From contig NZ_QPQT01000004.1 in the NCBI RefSeq assembly GCF_003605125.1, forward strand, positions 62,001 through 126,000: a stretch of DNA of 64,000 nucleotides, in the 5' to 3' direction. The notes under the pieces were generated by a model. That model had not been told where the DNA came from. It was given only the letters and a program-made list of their open reading frames with translations, and ran no database searches. A program made the translations under genes and the position numbers. Within the stretch, counting starts at the first letter, position 1, and every line of letters begins with the position of its first letter. This DNA comes from Shewanella algidipiscicola. GTDB taxonomy: Bacteria > Pseudomonadota > Gammaproteobacteria > Enterobacterales > Shewanellaceae. Of this stretch, positions 38,516 to 48,333 are shown one piece after another.

Positions 38516-38574
38516 GGAGTTGTCATTAATCAATCTGGGCTGATGTGATCGGAAGGCGATGTATCACCTGTCAT

Positions 38575-38604
38575 AAAAAAACCAGCACGTTGCTGGTTTT
38601 TTTT
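38575..38604 (-). terminator. Terminator after lpoB
   Basis: AAAAAAACCAGCA / TGCTGGTTTTTTT, CGT loop; 12 nt past the lpoB stop on the minus strand. Confidence 0.85.
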
Positions 38605-38616
38605 GGCAGGCAAAGA

Positions 38617-39210
38617 TCACAAACCGAGGAACGACTTAGAACGTGTCTTACGGATCTCTTTTTCATCAGACCATTCAATGAGGCCCGTCTCGAGATCCAT
38701 CAAACGCATGGTCATCTTGTAGTACACATCTGTGGTGCTACCGTCTTGTTTGACTATGCTCGACAAGTTGCCATACAGCATAAACTGCGCGCCGATTTGG
38801 CGGCCAAAATTAATGGCAGTTGAAGGGTCAACCATGCCAGAGTTATTTTGGTAATCCAGTTGCTTACGAACACTGTCTACCTTAGTCATGTCGATAAAGC
38901 GGAACTTACCTGAGCGCAGTAACTTGTTGCTGATCGAATCGGTAACTGATTCGGTATCAATATGCTCAGAGGTTTTATTTTTGATCTTGTCGACAAAAAT
39001 AATGGGACGGTCGTTGGCTGTCATTGCCACGACGGGTGGGAAAGTCAACATGCTGTCGACCATTTTGGCGGTGATCGCTTGCAGATCGGTGGAACCGAAG
39101 TTTTCATTTACGGTTTCTACTTCAGTGGCATCACCGTATTGAACCCGTGATTGACAGCCCGCTAGGCCGATGGCCACAGCAATGATAAAAATGAGCTTGA
39201 ATTTTTTCAT
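38617..39210 (-). CDS. lpoB: Penicillin-binding protein activator LpoB
   Basis: A 197-aa outer-membrane lipoprotein (lipobox IGLAGCQS). The central fold RPIIFVDKIKNKTSEHIDT followed by DSISNKLLRSGKFRFIDM is the LpoB pattern. LpoB reaches through the periplasm to activate PBP1B for peptidoglycan synthesis. The start at 39210 is the second Met. It is 25 bp downstream of the COG3014 lipoprotein gene in one operon. Confidence 0.92.
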   Translation of the reverse strand: MKKFKLIFIIAVAIGLAGCQSRVQYGDATEVETVNENFGSTDLQAITAKMVDSMLTFPPVVAMTANDRPIIFVDKIKNKTSEHIDTESVTDSISNKLLRSGKFRFIDMTKVDSVRKQLDYQNNSGMVDPSTAINFGRQIGAQFMLYGNLSSIVKQDGSTTDVYYKMTMRLMDLETGLIEWSDEKEIRKTRSKSFLGL

Positions 39211-39235
39211 AAACATACCGATTCCTGTAATGAGG

Positions 39236-40603
39236 TTAAATGATTATTGAATAAAAGCGGGTGTAATTACCAGTATCAATTATCCAAATTAATGTTGTTC
39301 TACCACTTTGTACGTCTATCGTCTGCGCCTGACCTTGGTCGAGTTGGATAGCATAGCGGCCAGCATCCACATAATCGCGGGCGATTTGGGCTTGCTTTGG
39401 CAGGGTTAGCCAGCTGCGTCGGTCGGGTTGTTCGGTGACGACATTAAAAATTTGTATGGCAAGCGCCGCCGCATCGAATTGATTGTTAGCCTTTTTTGAG
39501 TCGCTTCGCACCCGTCTTGCCATTTCTGATTTAGCGTAAATGCGAGCCGCTTGGCGAAACAGTGCGGCGGGCAACGCCTCTTTTAATGCTGTGATGGCTA
39601 AGGCGTCGATGTTGGCGAGTGGCGCGGCGGTTAAGCGGCGCCCAAGGCCATTAATCTGTGCAGGCCGTACAGGAGAGCGGTCGGGGTAATAGGTGGCTAA
39701 TGATGCCGTTTGCCAATTGCCATGGATAGAAAAAGGCACGGTAAAGCTTTGCTTTTCTGGGACAAAGTCGCGCTCGACTAATAACACCACTTGTCCTTGC
39801 CCTGCGCTGGCGGGGTTAGCATCGCCCCAGCGGCGAACAAAATCATCCGCTTGCGGCATTGACAGTTGCTTGGCTAATCGGACTAAATCTTGTTGCAGAT
39901 AAGGGTTGTTTGGGGTGATTTGCGCCGCTTTGCGATAATCGATAAAGGCATCGTTAGCCTCGCCAAATAACTCATACAGTAACCCTGTGGTGTAATAACT
40001 GTAGGCGTTTAAAAACGAGCTGGTGGTGCTGCCCGCAGCTTGTCCCAGTTTGTTGATCTCGGCATCTATGGTGCCGTTGGCCATCGACTGCACCCCTTGC
40101 ATCGACTTTTGATAACGGGCTTGTTCTGAACTTTGCAGTTGATTACTGCGCCGAACTTCCACTAAGGCGGCTTCGCTGTCACCACTGAACAGGTAGTTCA
40201 GGGCTTGGTACTGATGCAGCATGATGCGCTCAAACCCAGGCCCACGGTAAGGGATCACATTGTCGTTAATCAACAGGCTAGAGGCTTTGGCGCCGGTATC
40301 CGAGATGCTGAGGGTAGCTTGTTCATCAAAGGCTTGATAAGCGTCAATTGCCTTATCGTAATAGCCTTTACTGGTGCTGAAGTCGCCACCTATTTGCGCT
40401 ACTCTGCCAGCTTCTTGGGCGTATAACAATTTATCGGCGCCGTTTATTTTATCATCCAGCTGGTGGTAGATAGGGCTGGTGGTGGGGCGATTTAATGCTG
40501 CTTTTATCGGGGCGATTTGCGACGGGTAGCTAATGAGTACGCTGTTAAAGGCACAACCCGATACACTGAGACTGACGAGCATAATCATAACGAGTCGTTT
40601 CAT
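39236..40603 (-). CDS. COG3014-type lipoprotein, LpoB-linked, TPR-like
   Basis: A 455-aa lipoprotein (lipobox SVSGCAF). Helical repeats with GGDFSTSKGYYDKAIDAYQ and LFGEANDAFIDYRKAAQITP look like TPR units; the C-terminal third is beta-rich. Homologues are encoded directly before lpoB in Vibrio and Shewanella, as here, pointing to a role with LpoB in cell-wall assembly, but no function is known. Confidence 0.8.
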   Translation of the reverse strand: MKRLVMIMLVSLSVSGCAFNSVLISYPSQIAPIKAALNRPTTSPIYHQLDDKINGADKLLYAQEAGRVAQIGGDFSTSKGYYDKAIDAYQAFDEQATLSISDTGAKASSLLINDNVIPYRGPGFERIMLHQYQALNYLFSGDSEAALVEVRRSNQLQSSEQARYQKSMQGVQSMANGTIDAEINKLGQAAGSTTSSFLNAYSYYTTGLLYELFGEANDAFIDYRKAAQITPNNPYLQQDLVRLAKQLSMPQADDFVRRWGDANPASAGQGQVVLLVERDFVPEKQSFTVPFSIHGNWQTASLATYYPDRSPVRPAQINGLGRRLTAAPLANIDALAITALKEALPAALFRQAARIYAKSEMARRVRSDSKKANNQFDAAALAIQIFNVVTEQPDRRSWLTLPKQAQIARDYVDAGRYAIQLDQGQAQTIDVQSGRTTLIWIIDTGNYTRFYSIII

Positions 40604-40726
40604 CAGGTTATTACCTTAAGATGATGAATATACTGAGTTAACTTCATGTCAGTCTCGCTCCCATGCGCTAGAGTCTATCGCGATAACTTACCAGAGTGGC
40701 GGGGCATCGCCACTCAGATGATCGAT

Positions 40727-40939
40727 TTAGTAGTGCGGTGGCGGCGTTTCATCCGCGGGATTAGCCATATTACTTGGCTCAGATTGTTGCACCTTGTCGA
40801 CCAGTATACGCAGTTTTTCCTGCTGTTCATCGACAATGGCATTAAGCTTAATGACCTGTTGATCCAGTGCTTCGATAGTACTCTCTTGAAACGCAAGTTT
40901 CATTTCAAGTTCTTCAATTCGTTGTTCTAGTGGCACCAA
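40727..40939 (-). CDS. slyX: SlyX family coiled-coil protein
   Basis: A 70-aa protein. The heptad-like start [20 protein letters not shown] and the C-terminal [10 protein letters not shown] are SlyX hallmarks. Function unknown. In E. coli slyX neighbours fkpA; here a WD40 lipoprotein gene and then fkpA lie upstream, so the neighbourhood is partly kept. It starts 9 bp after the WD40 gene. Confidence 0.93.
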   Translation of the reverse strand: MVPLEQRIEELEMKLAFQESTIEALDQQVIKLNAIVDEQQEKLRILVDKVQQSEPSNMANPADETPPPHY

Positions 40940-40948
40940 TAATTTCCT

Positions 40949-41905
40949 CTATAAGGGGGGCATAGGCCAAGTTTCCAGTAGACCATTGCTACTAATGCTA
41001 CTGACCTGTTGATGGTTATCTTCAGCTACTGAGTATACAACGGCTCCTTTGATTTGGGCATGCTCTGTGCGACTGACTCGCCAATTAACCAGCATTTTTC
41101 CATCTAAAACTCGCCAGACACTCACTTCTCTAGCCGGAGTACCCGTTAGTAACTTGCTGTTGTCGCGAGTAAAGCGTGCACTGGAAAAATTATGAGTGCG
41201 CCGATGAATATTGAGCTGGCTGTGTTGGCTGCCATCTTGGGTGTTCCAAATGATGGCTTGATTGGTGCTGTCGGAGGCAAAAGCCAGCTCACCTTGCTGA
41301 CTCAAGCTGACGTTAATCACGCGACTGGGCAGCGACCAAGTATGGATGGGTTGGCCTGTTGTCGCATGCCAGAGGATCACTTGGTTATCATTGGCTCCCG
41401 AGAGGGCAAGTTCTCCATTGCGTGAGATGGCCACGCTGTTGACCTTTTCACTATGACCTAGAAATTTGATTAATCGATTTTGGCTGGGCGCCAAGGACAT
41501 CACGCTACCATCGGTGAGGCCGATTAACAGGGCGCCACTATCGGCAATCGCAACAGTTTGCCCGCTGGCTGGTAACGACCACCATCCGAGCGAGCGACCA
41601 TCTTCTATGCTCCACAGCGCCACTGAGTCGCGACTCAGTGATGCGGCGTATTGCTGATTGGTAGAAATAGCGGTGTCGATGGCTTGGCTTTTTTGCTCAC
41701 CGTGAAACCAGCGATATTTCTGGGTGTGCGTGGTTAAATCCCATAATTGTAAATCGCTATTGGCGGTACTGATCAACAGATAATGCGCATCGTCAGACAG
41801 GGTCGCGCTATAACTGGGTTGGCTGATGATGACGTTTGTTTCAGGCTGTGGTTGGCAGGCGGTGATAAATAATGCACAAATTAGCAGCACAGTGAAACTT
41901 TTCAT
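40949..41905 (-). CDS. WD40-repeat lipoprotein
   Basis: A 318-aa protein (start at the second Met, 41905). The signal ends in lipobox LFITACQPQ. It is filled by WD-like repeats, e.g. DLQLWDLTTHTQKYRW, SVALWSIEDGRSLGWW, GANDNQVILWHATTGQPIHTW, about seven in number, forming a beta propeller used for protein contacts. Partner unknown. It precedes slyX by 9 bp and is divergent from fkpA. Confidence 0.85.
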   Translation of the reverse strand: MKSFTVLLICALFITACQPQPETNVIISQPSYSATLSDDAHYLLISTANSDLQLWDLTTHTQKYRWFHGEQKSQAIDTAISTNQQYAASLSRDSVALWSIEDGRSLGWWSLPASGQTVAIADSGALLIGLTDGSVMSLAPSQNRLIKFLGHSEKVNSVAISRNGELALSGANDNQVILWHATTGQPIHTWSLPSRVINVSLSQQGELAFASDSTNQAIIWNTQDGSQHSQLNIHRRTHNFSSARFTRDNSKLLTGTPAREVSVWRVLDGKMLVNWRVSRTEHAQIKGAVVYSVAEDNHQQVSSISSNGLLETWPMPPL

Positions 41906-42117
41906 GAACTTGCTCCGCAATATATTGTCTTTAGCTCAAGGCGATTACATTGACGCTAGCAGTCACTGCTAAGCCGCTTAGGGCTTACGGAACACAGTGA
42001 TAGGGCTGGCTTAACATCGATAATGTAATTGGTATATGTTAATTAACTAGTATAAAGTGGTTCGTCTTAGAAGAGTAAGGTTATTGTAACCACGAGAAAA
42101 TGCTGAGGAAGCTTTTA

Positions 42118-42876
42118 ATGAAGTCGATTTACAAAATTTCACTGGTCGCGCTAGCAGTGGTTGGTTTAACAGCTTGTAACCAAGAGCAACAATCAACAAC
42201 CGCCGCAGAGGTAAAATTAGAAACTACGCAGCAAAAACAAGCGTATAGTGTTGGTGCTTCTATTGGTAAATACATGTCAGGCCATATTAAAGAGCAAGAA
42301 GAGTTAGGTTTAGCTGTTGACCGTAGCCTCATCATCACAGGGTTCACGAATGGCCTAAATGATGAACTCAAGTTGACCGAAGAAGAGATGCAAACCGTAT
42401 TGCAAAGCCTAGACGAAACCTTAAATGAGAAGCGTCAGGCACAGGCGACCGCCATGGCTGAAAAAGCCTTGGCTGAAAGCGCGGCATTCTTAGCAGAAAA
42501 CAAGGCTAAAGAAGGCGTGACGACCACAGAGTCTGGCCTGCAATATGAAGTGTTAGTCGCAGGTAGTGGTGACATGCCAGCAGCAGAAGACACTGTCGAG
42601 GTGCACTATGTGGGCACATTGATTGACGGTACCGAATTTGACAGCTCTGTTGCTCGCGGCGAACCCGCTAAGTTCCCACTTAACCGGGTTATTCCAGGTT
42701 GGACCGAGGGTGTTCAATTAATGCCTGTTGGTGCCAAGTACAAGTTTGTTATTCCTGCTGAATTGGCTTATGGCAATCGTGACACTGGTACTATTCCAGC
42801 TAATTCAACGCTGATTTTTGAAGTTGAATTACTCTCTATCGAAAAAGCCGCAGCAGCGGCAGCCAGCGAAAAATAG
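42118..42876 (+). CDS. fkpA: FkpA-like periplasmic FKBP-type peptidyl-prolyl isomerase
   Basis: A 252-aa protein. N-terminal FkpA-N dimerisation domain (AYSVGASIGKYMSGHIKEQ...), then an FKBP domain with VEVHYVGTLIDGTEFDSS and PGWTEGVQLMPVGAKYKFVIP. E. coli FkpA is soluble, but this one has a lipobox (GLTACNQ), so it is probably membrane-anchored. It speeds proline isomerisation and acts as a chaperone for envelope proteins. The start at 42118 has GAGGAAG upstream. Confidence 0.92.
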   Translation: MKSIYKISLVALAVVGLTACNQEQQSTTAAEVKLETTQQKQAYSVGASIGKYMSGHIKEQEELGLAVDRSLIITGFTNGLNDELKLTEEEMQTVLQSLDETLNEKRQAQATAMAEKALAESAAFLAENKAKEGVTTTESGLQYEVLVAGSGDMPAAEDTVEVHYVGTLIDGTEFDSSVARGEPAKFPLNRVIPGWTEGVQLMPVGAKYKFVIPAELAYGNRDTGTIPANSTLIFEVELLSIEKAAAAAASEK

Positions 42877-42897
42877 TCGCTGACTCGATATAGTATT

Positions 42898-42921
42898 AAA
42901 GGGCGCTTAGCGCCCTTTTTT
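42898..42921 (+). terminator. Terminator after fkpA
   Basis: AAAGGGCGC / GCGCCCTTT with a TTA loop, followed by TTT. Confidence 0.85.
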
Positions 42922-43093
42922 GTGGCTATAATTTGCCTTATGTAGCAATGAGCAGCATTTAGGTGAAGCTTGAAACTGGCTGAAACGTTGGTTTTGTCTA
43001 CAAGCAGGGCGAACCCGACGAGATAACAGCGCATTGTGCGTAGGCTTGGGGTAGAATTTATCATTGAGAGTGGCATAACAATTTTAGGGTTTA

Positions 43094-43471
43094 ATGATGG
43101 AATATGAATTTCGCCGCAATACATTAACGGGCACCTTAGTGGCTAATTTCACCATGGACCATGAGATCATGGGGCTGTGGTTTGTCGATGAACTGGGCGA
43201 AGATAATTTGCTGTATGAGCAAATTAAACAAGTGATTATGCAGTTGCAGCAAGGCACGCTCAGTGAAAAGCGTATCTTGGGTAAAGCGATATCAGTCGAC
43301 TTAGACACCGAGCAAGTGCGGGTCTTTGCGAATGTGTTAGAGATGGAAGATGACTATGAGCTCGATGAGTCCATGTCACTTTATAATGGTGAGTCTGAGG
43401 CGTTTTGTGGTTTAGAAGATTTTGAGCAAGCCTTAGCCAACTGGCGTACCTTTATTCACGAGAGCCGCTAA
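43094..43471 (+). CDS. yacL: YacL (UPF0231) family protein
   Basis: A 125-aa cytoplasmic protein. MEYEFRRNTLTG at the start and SMSLYNGESEAFCGLEDFEQAL near the end align with E. coli YacL (120 aa), whose role is unknown. Two adjacent ATGs (43094 and 43097) could start it. Single gene. Confidence 0.9.
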   Translation: MMEYEFRRNTLTGTLVANFTMDHEIMGLWFVDELGEDNLLYEQIKQVIMQLQQGTLSEKRILGKAISVDLDTEQVRVFANVLEMEDDYELDESMSLYNGESEAFCGLEDFEQALANWRTFIHESR

Positions 43472-43504
43472 TCTAAGGCGGGGTCGAGTCATCCATGGCG
43501 CATC

Positions 43505-43551
43505 CCATGGCTATTGAAAATTTAGCCATGATTTAAGCTTAACCATGGCTA
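43505..43551. repeat. Cluster of CCATGGCTA direct and inverted repeats after narP
   Basis: CCATGGCTA occurs at 43505-43513 and 43543-43551, and its inverse TAGCCATG at 43523-43530; the palindrome TTAAGCTTAA sits between (43533-43542). AGCCATG...CATGGCT could form a hairpin in the narP mRNA end. Confidence 0.5.
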
Positions 43552-43618
43552 CGCTCAACTAAATCATGATTGCGCGTAACTGGGGTTAAGCCTAAACAAG
43601 ACTCACGTTTCATTAAGC

Positions 43619-44248
43619 TTAGTGGTTGAGGTAGCGCACAGCCATCTCGGTGCGTGATTTTGCATCGGCCTTACGTAGCAGGTTTTTGACATGCACTTTT
43701 ACCGTGCCTTCACTGATATGCAGTTGCTCTGCGATCACCCTATTACTTTTACCTTCGGCTAGCTGCTGTAAAATCTGTAACTCTCGTGGTGTCAGGCTAC
43801 TTATCCATTCTTGTTCATCTTGTTCCTCTTGGAGGAGCTGTAAATGAGCTTCTACCGAGGCAGAAAGTACTTGTTGCCCCGACATCGCTTGCTTCAGTTG
43901 CTCGAGCAGCAGATCAGGCTCGGTATCTTTTAATAGGTAGCCGTCGGCTCCAGCGCGGATCAGGCGCACTACATCTTGTTTAGCATCAGAGACTGTTAAA
44001 ATCACGATGCGGCTAGTGATCTCCTCTTGACGCAAGGCATTGAGGGTATCAAGTCCTGTCATCCCTTTCATATTGAGGTCGAGCAACACGATATCTGGCT
44101 CGTTGACGGCCACTAACGCCAGTGCATCTAAACCGCTGCCGGCTTCCCCAAATAGGGTGAAATCGGCATCGGAAGCGATCAGCTGACAGATGCCTCGACG
44201 TAATAAAGGGTGATCATCGACAACTAATACGGAATAGGGCTTACCCAT
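43619..44248 (-). CDS. narP: Nitrate/nitrite response regulator NarP-like
   Basis: A 209-aa LuxR/NarL-family regulator. Receiver domain with acidic pocket (VVDDHPLL) and phosphorylated D57 (IVLLDLNMKG); C-terminal HTH LTPRELQILQQLAEGKSNRVI then SEGTVKVHVKNLLRKADAKSR. It lies 41 bp downstream of narQ in the same operon and beside nrfA, its likely target. Named NarP rather than NarL because Shewanella uses a NarQ-NarP pair. Confidence 0.9.
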   Translation of the reverse strand: MGKPYSVLVVDDHPLLRRGICQLIASDADFTLFGEAGSGLDALALVAVNEPDIVLLDLNMKGMTGLDTLNALRQEEITSRIVILTVSDAKQDVVRLIRAGADGYLLKDTEPDLLLEQLKQAMSGQQVLSASVEAHLQLLQEEQDEQEWISSLTPRELQILQQLAEGKSNRVIAEQLHISEGTVKVHVKNLLRKADAKSRTEMAVRYLNH

Positions 44249-44289
44249 GGTTTTGTCTCCAGGCGTTGTGTGCCGTTATTGCAGCCAAG

Positions 44290-45990
44290 TTATTCTGGCT
44301 CTGTCTTAGGTGGAAATTGTAGCGTGACCGTGGTGCCACCTTGAGTGTTACCGCTGAACTCTAGCATACCCGATAATCGACTGGCGCGTTCATGCATGAT
44401 CCCGATACCAAAATGTTGATCCCGCTCCGTTAATTTATCGACACCCACACCATCATCACTAATGCTTATTACCACCTTGTCGCCTTGGGTCGTGCAATCG
44501 ATATGGATATGGTTCGCTTGGGCATGCTTAATGGCGTTGAGCGTGGCCTCTCGGGTGAGCTGTAATACGTGAATATGCTGATAGGCCCCCAATAACTGTG
44601 CCGGTAGCTGGTAATTAAGGCTGATTTGGGCCAGAGACTGGCAGCGTAGCTGCGCTAACATCGCCTCCATGGCGTTATATAAGTTAGGGTCATTTATGGT
44701 TAAACGGAAGGTCGACAATAACTCTCGTAGTTGCATGTAGGCAGTATTGACTCCTTCATTTATCTCACTTAATTGGCTTTCAACTTGTGGGCTACGACAG
44801 TCGGTATCGAGGCCTTTTGATAACAAATTGACCTGAATTTTTAAAAAAGTTAACAGTTGTCCGAGAGAGTCATGCAGCTCTCGGGCGATAACGGCGCGCT
44901 CTTCCATCAGGGCCAGTTGTTGGCGTTGCTTGCCAGTATTGTGAATCACAATAGATCGCGCCAGCATGATGGCAAAGTTGTCAAATAATGCGTAATTAAT
45001 CTCGCTATCGCTGCGTACTTCTAAATGGCCCAATTCGTTATCGGCAAACTTAAGGGCAAAACGGGTGGTTTCTGGTGCTGCCAGTGACCAGCCGCCATCG
45101 GCTTCGATACACAGGGGCGCTTGCCCCTCTTGGGCGATTACTAAGCGCAAGTTGGTATTTGGCTCATGAGCCTTGAGCTGCTCTAAGGCTTGCTTAAGCG
45201 TGCTGATCTCCAGTGTGCCTGAGTGCAGCATAACTAGGTTGTCGTACAAGAGTTTCAACTCGTTGTTGGCACGGGTAAGCGCAAAGGTTTTTTGTTTGAC
45301 CTGATTTTCGAGGTCGGCATAGAGCGAAGATAGCTCTTTGGCAGTGCTGGCCAGTGCGTTACTAAGGGCGTTTAGTTCAACATATTCACTCTGCGGCACG
45401 GCAACATTAAAGTCACCTTTAGAGATGGTGTTAGCAGACTCCATTAATTGATGCAGTGGTTTCACGACTTTACGCTGAGTAAAGCGTACTGCAAAAAATG
45501 CAATAACTAACATTAGGCTGAGGCCGATAATCTGGCTGGCAGTCAGCAGGCGTAATTTAAAGGCGGCGTGTTTTTCAGTTTCTAGCACCAGTAAATCTAT
45601 GGTATCGACGAAATCGCTGAGTGCGGCGGCATATTGGCGCGAGTTTTCGGTTTCGATATAACGCTTCATCACCTGCCATTTTTGGATAACCAATTGGTAT
45701 TGCTCACCTAATGCATCCGGACTTATCCAGCTGAGCGCGCGTTTTAACGCATCAGAATAAAGGGTGGCTTCAAACTCGGCAATTTTCTCATCGGCATTTT
45801 CACTACCAGAGTTGGCGTAAAACATCAGTCGATAGCTTTGCATCCGCAGTGAGCCTGAAGCGTTAATTGCCCGTGCATCACCTAGACTGTAGGCTAAATT
45901 GGCAATAGCAAAGGTTGCCAAGCCGCTGGACAGTAAAATGAAGGTTAGCATAAGCGCAAAAATGGTGGCGGTGAGACTGCCTTTTTTCAT
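44290..45990 (-). CDS. narQ: Nitrate/nitrite sensor histidine kinase NarQ-like
   Basis: A 566-aa inner-membrane kinase, the same length as E. coli NarQ. Two membrane helices (about 8-30 and 145-165) flank a periplasmic nitrate sensor with the P-box INASGSLRMQSYRLM; then HAMP, a signalling helix, and the HisKA_3 H-box VIARELHDSLGQLLTFLKIQ with an HATPase at the end (ISDDGVGVD). The ATG at 45990 is chosen because a longer frame to 46101 would run through the CRP-like site. No strong ribosome site is seen. It phosphorylates NarP in response to nitrate/nitrite. Confidence 0.92.
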   Translation of the reverse strand: MKKGSLTATIFALMLTFILLSSGLATFAIANLAYSLGDARAINASGSLRMQSYRLMFYANSGSENADEKIAEFEATLYSDALKRALSWISPDALGEQYQLVIQKWQVMKRYIETENSRQYAAALSDFVDTIDLLVLETEKHAAFKLRLLTASQIIGLSLMLVIAFFAVRFTQRKVVKPLHQLMESANTISKGDFNVAVPQSEYVELNALSNALASTAKELSSLYADLENQVKQKTFALTRANNELKLLYDNLVMLHSGTLEISTLKQALEQLKAHEPNTNLRLVIAQEGQAPLCIEADGGWSLAAPETTRFALKFADNELGHLEVRSDSEINYALFDNFAIMLARSIVIHNTGKQRQQLALMEERAVIARELHDSLGQLLTFLKIQVNLLSKGLDTDCRSPQVESQLSEINEGVNTAYMQLRELLSTFRLTINDPNLYNAMEAMLAQLRCQSLAQISLNYQLPAQLLGAYQHIHVLQLTREATLNAIKHAQANHIHIDCTTQGDKVVISISDDGVGVDKLTERDQHFGIGIMHERASRLSGMLEFSGNTQGGTTVTLQFPPKTEPE

Positions 45991-46081
45991 AGGGAACCGT
46001 CGCTTAAAATCGAAGAAGAGCAAGACTAATAAGGCCAGTATTATTAATGAGTCATCAGCATAAAAGTTAACATATTGGCTA

Positions 46082-46103
46082 AAATGTGACTTACAACACA
46101 TTT
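46082..46103. promoter_or_regulatory. CRP-like site between narQ and nrfA
   Basis: The 22-bp stretch contains TGTGACTTACAACACA flanked by AAA and TTT; by hand it matches 18 of 22 positions of the CRP consensus. Shewanella uses CRP to switch on anaerobic respiration genes. Confidence 0.6.
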
Positions 46104-46135
46104 ACATTATGATCTAACTCAAAATTCATCTCAGT

Positions 46136-46151
46136 TACCCCATAAGAGGTA
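46136..46151. promoter_or_regulatory. NarP/NarL-like 7-2-7 palindrome upstream of nrfA
   Basis: TACCCCA-TA-AGAGGTA. The right heptamer fits AKRRGTA fully and the left fits TACYYMT at 6 of 7. It is 85 nt upstream of the nrfA start. Confidence 0.6.
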
Positions 46152-46235
46152 TATTTAAAAAACAGCTTAAGGGCTAACTTTGGCCATGGAGATATTGTGG
46201 TTATTATCGATAACTATAAATAATACGGAGATGAG

Positions 46236-47636
46236 ATGGTGAAAAATTTAACAAAAAAAACCTTTGTAGTGAGCGCGTTGGTTGCAGCAAGCTTAATGAC
46301 AAGTGGCGTGATGGCTAGTGACAAAACTGAGCCACGTAATGAAGTGTATAAAGACAAATTCGCGAAGCAATATAACAGCTGGCATGAGACCGCTGAAAGC
46401 GAAGAAGTTGTCGATATGTTAGAGGAGGTACCGAGCTTAGTGGTGCTGTGGGCGGGATATGGTTTTGCCAAAGACTACAATGCGCCTCGTGGTCATATGT
46501 ATGCGGTAACGGATGTACGTAATACCTTACGTACTGGTGCGCCTAAGTCTGATGAAGATGGCCCAATGCCGATGGCGTGCTGGTCATGTAAAAGTCCCGA
46601 TGTGCCACGTATGATCGAAGAGCAGGGTGAAGATGGCTACTTTAAGGGCACTTGGCATAAAGGCGGTGCTGAAATCGTCAATACTATCGGTTGTTCTGAT
46701 TGTCATGAAAAAGGCTCGTCTAAGTTGCGCATGTCTCGTCCGTATGCCGACCGCGCCATGAACACCCTAGGAACGCCTTTTGATAAAGCGTCGAAAAAAG
46801 ATAAGCAATCTATGGTGTGTGGTCAGTGCCACGTAGAGTACTACTTCGAAAAAACAAAAGATCACAAGGGCTTTGTTAAGTTCCCTTGGGATATGGGCAC
46901 TACCGTTGAGCAGATGGAAGTCTACTATGACAGCATCGAGTTTACCGATTGGACCCATGCACTCTCGAAAACACCTATGCTTAAAGCTCAGCACCCAGGT
47001 TATGAAACTTGGCAGCTTGGGGTCCACGGCAAGAACAATGTGACCTGTACCGATTGTCATATGCCTAAGGTGAAAAATGCCGAAGGCCGTAAGTTTACCG
47101 ACCATAAAGTGGGTAACCCATTTGACCGCTTCGAAGAAGCCTGTGGTAGCTGTCATACTCAAAGTAAAGAGTTCATGGTTAACCTAACCGAAGAACGTAA
47201 GGTGAAAGTAAACGACCTTAAGGCGCGTGCTGAGGCACAGTTGGTTAGAGCTCACTTTGAAGCTAAAGCGGCGTGGGATGCAGGTGCTAGCGAAGCTGAA
47301 ATGAAGCCTATTTTAATGGATATCCGTCATTCACAGTGGCGCTGGGATTACGCTACGGCTTCTCATGGTGTTGCGGCGCACGCAGCAGATGAAGCCTTAC
47401 GCATACTCGGTACCGCGGTCGATAAAGCGGGCGACGCTCGTATTAAATTGGCGCAGTTACTCGCAGTGAAAGGGGTTAAGCAACCAATTGCGATTCCTGA
47501 CGTATCGACCAAGGCTAAGGCCCAAGCAGCGCTAGGTATGGATATGAAAAAGATGAACGCCGATAAGGAAGAGTTCAAGAAAACAGTACTGCCTAAGTGG
47601 GATGCCGAAGCTAAGCAGCGTGAAGCAACGTACTAA
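46236..47636 (+). CDS. nrfA: Ammonia-forming cytochrome c nitrite reductase NrfA
   Basis: A 466-aa periplasmic pentaheme enzyme that reduces nitrite to ammonium with six electrons. Signal peptide at 1-26 (ends GVMAS). The catalytic heme has the special lysine motif C115-W-S-C-K119; the four others are CSDCH 153-157, CGQCH 195-199, CTDCH 271-275 and CGSCH 303-307. GGAG lies 6-7 nt before the ATG. There is no nrfB, C or D, so electrons must come from elsewhere (CymA in Shewanella). It is monocistronic, ends at a strong terminator and is divergent from narQP. Confidence 0.97.
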   Translation: MVKNLTKKTFVVSALVAASLMTSGVMASDKTEPRNEVYKDKFAKQYNSWHETAESEEVVDMLEEVPSLVVLWAGYGFAKDYNAPRGHMYAVTDVRNTLRTGAPKSDEDGPMPMACWSCKSPDVPRMIEEQGEDGYFKGTWHKGGAEIVNTIGCSDCHEKGSSKLRMSRPYADRAMNTLGTPFDKASKKDKQSMVCGQCHVEYYFEKTKDHKGFVKFPWDMGTTVEQMEVYYDSIEFTDWTHALSKTPMLKAQHPGYETWQLGVHGKNNVTCTDCHMPKVKNAEGRKFTDHKVGNPFDRFEEACGSCHTQSKEFMVNLTEERKVKVNDLKARAEAQLVRAHFEAKAAWDAGASEAEMKPILMDIRHSQWRWDYATASHGVAAHAADEALRILGTAVDKAGDARIKLAQLLAVKGVKQPIAIPDVSTKAKAQAALGMDMKKMNADKEEFKKTVLPKWDAEAKQREATY

Positions 47637-47712
47637 GCAGTGATAAAGGCAAACCCGTTACGTGAGTAAATCTAGCGTGGTTGGTTAATCGTTTGTCTTG
47701 AGTGATCACACT

Positions 47713-47745
47713 AAAAAGCCCTGGTATCTAACCAGGGCTTTTTTT
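47713..47745 (+). terminator. Terminator after nrfA
   Basis: AAAAAGCCCTGGT / ACCAGGGCTTTTT with a 5-nt loop, then Ts. Confidence 0.9.
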
Positions 47746-47790
47746 ATCTTCTGCCTATCTCCCGAGATAGGTCAGCCGCTTGCTAGCAGT

Positions 47791-48333
47791 TTATTTAATC
47801 ATCTTTAGCAGGGCCCTAAAGCGCTCGCCGCTGGCTTCGCACTGCAGTTCAAACAGTAAGGATTCACAGTTAGTCACTTTAGCACCGTACTGAGTCATCA
47901 TCTGAATACCAAGCTGCTTATTTTCAGCACTGCGTGACGATACTGCATCGGCGATGACATCGACCCGATAACCATTGTCGAGTAGATCGCGACAGGTTTG
48001 GTAGACACAGATGTGCGTTTCAATGCCCGCCACGAGTACGTGTTTGCGTTTGATGGCTTCCATTGCGTGGCGAAAAGCCTCGGTATGCCAAGCACTAAAA
48101 TGGGATTTGGCTATGGGTTGGTGATGCGGGGCGAGTAGGGCGTGCAATGCTGGACTCGTGGCGCCGAGTTTATCGGGTAACTGCTCTAGCCAGACAATGG
48201 GGATATCAAACAGTTCTGCCGCTTTGATCAAGGTGGTCAACTTGTGCTCTAAGGCGTCGGCTTGGTGCATCATTTGAGCAAGTTTGCCCTGCACATCGAC
48301 AATCAATAACACACAATCCTGTGGTTTTAACAT
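47791..48333 (-). CDS. Isochorismatase-like cysteine hydrolase
   Basis: A 180-aa protein (start at 48333 with a perfect GGAGGAG site; an upstream frame to 48366 is unlikely). Catalytic Asp in LLIVDVQGKLAQMM, Lys-containing segment IAKSHFSAW, and Cys in VLVAGIETHICVYQTC complete the family triad. Members hydrolyse amides or vinyl ethers; the YcaC-like subgroup has no known substrate. Single gene. Confidence 0.88.
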   Translation of the reverse strand: MLKPQDCVLLIVDVQGKLAQMMHQADALEHKLTTLIKAAELFDIPIVWLEQLPDKLGATSPALHALLAPHHQPIAKSHFSAWHTEAFRHAMEAIKRKHVLVAGIETHICVYQTCRDLLDNGYRVDVIADAVSSRSAENKQLGIQMMTQYGAKVTNCESLLFELQCEASGERFRALLKMIK

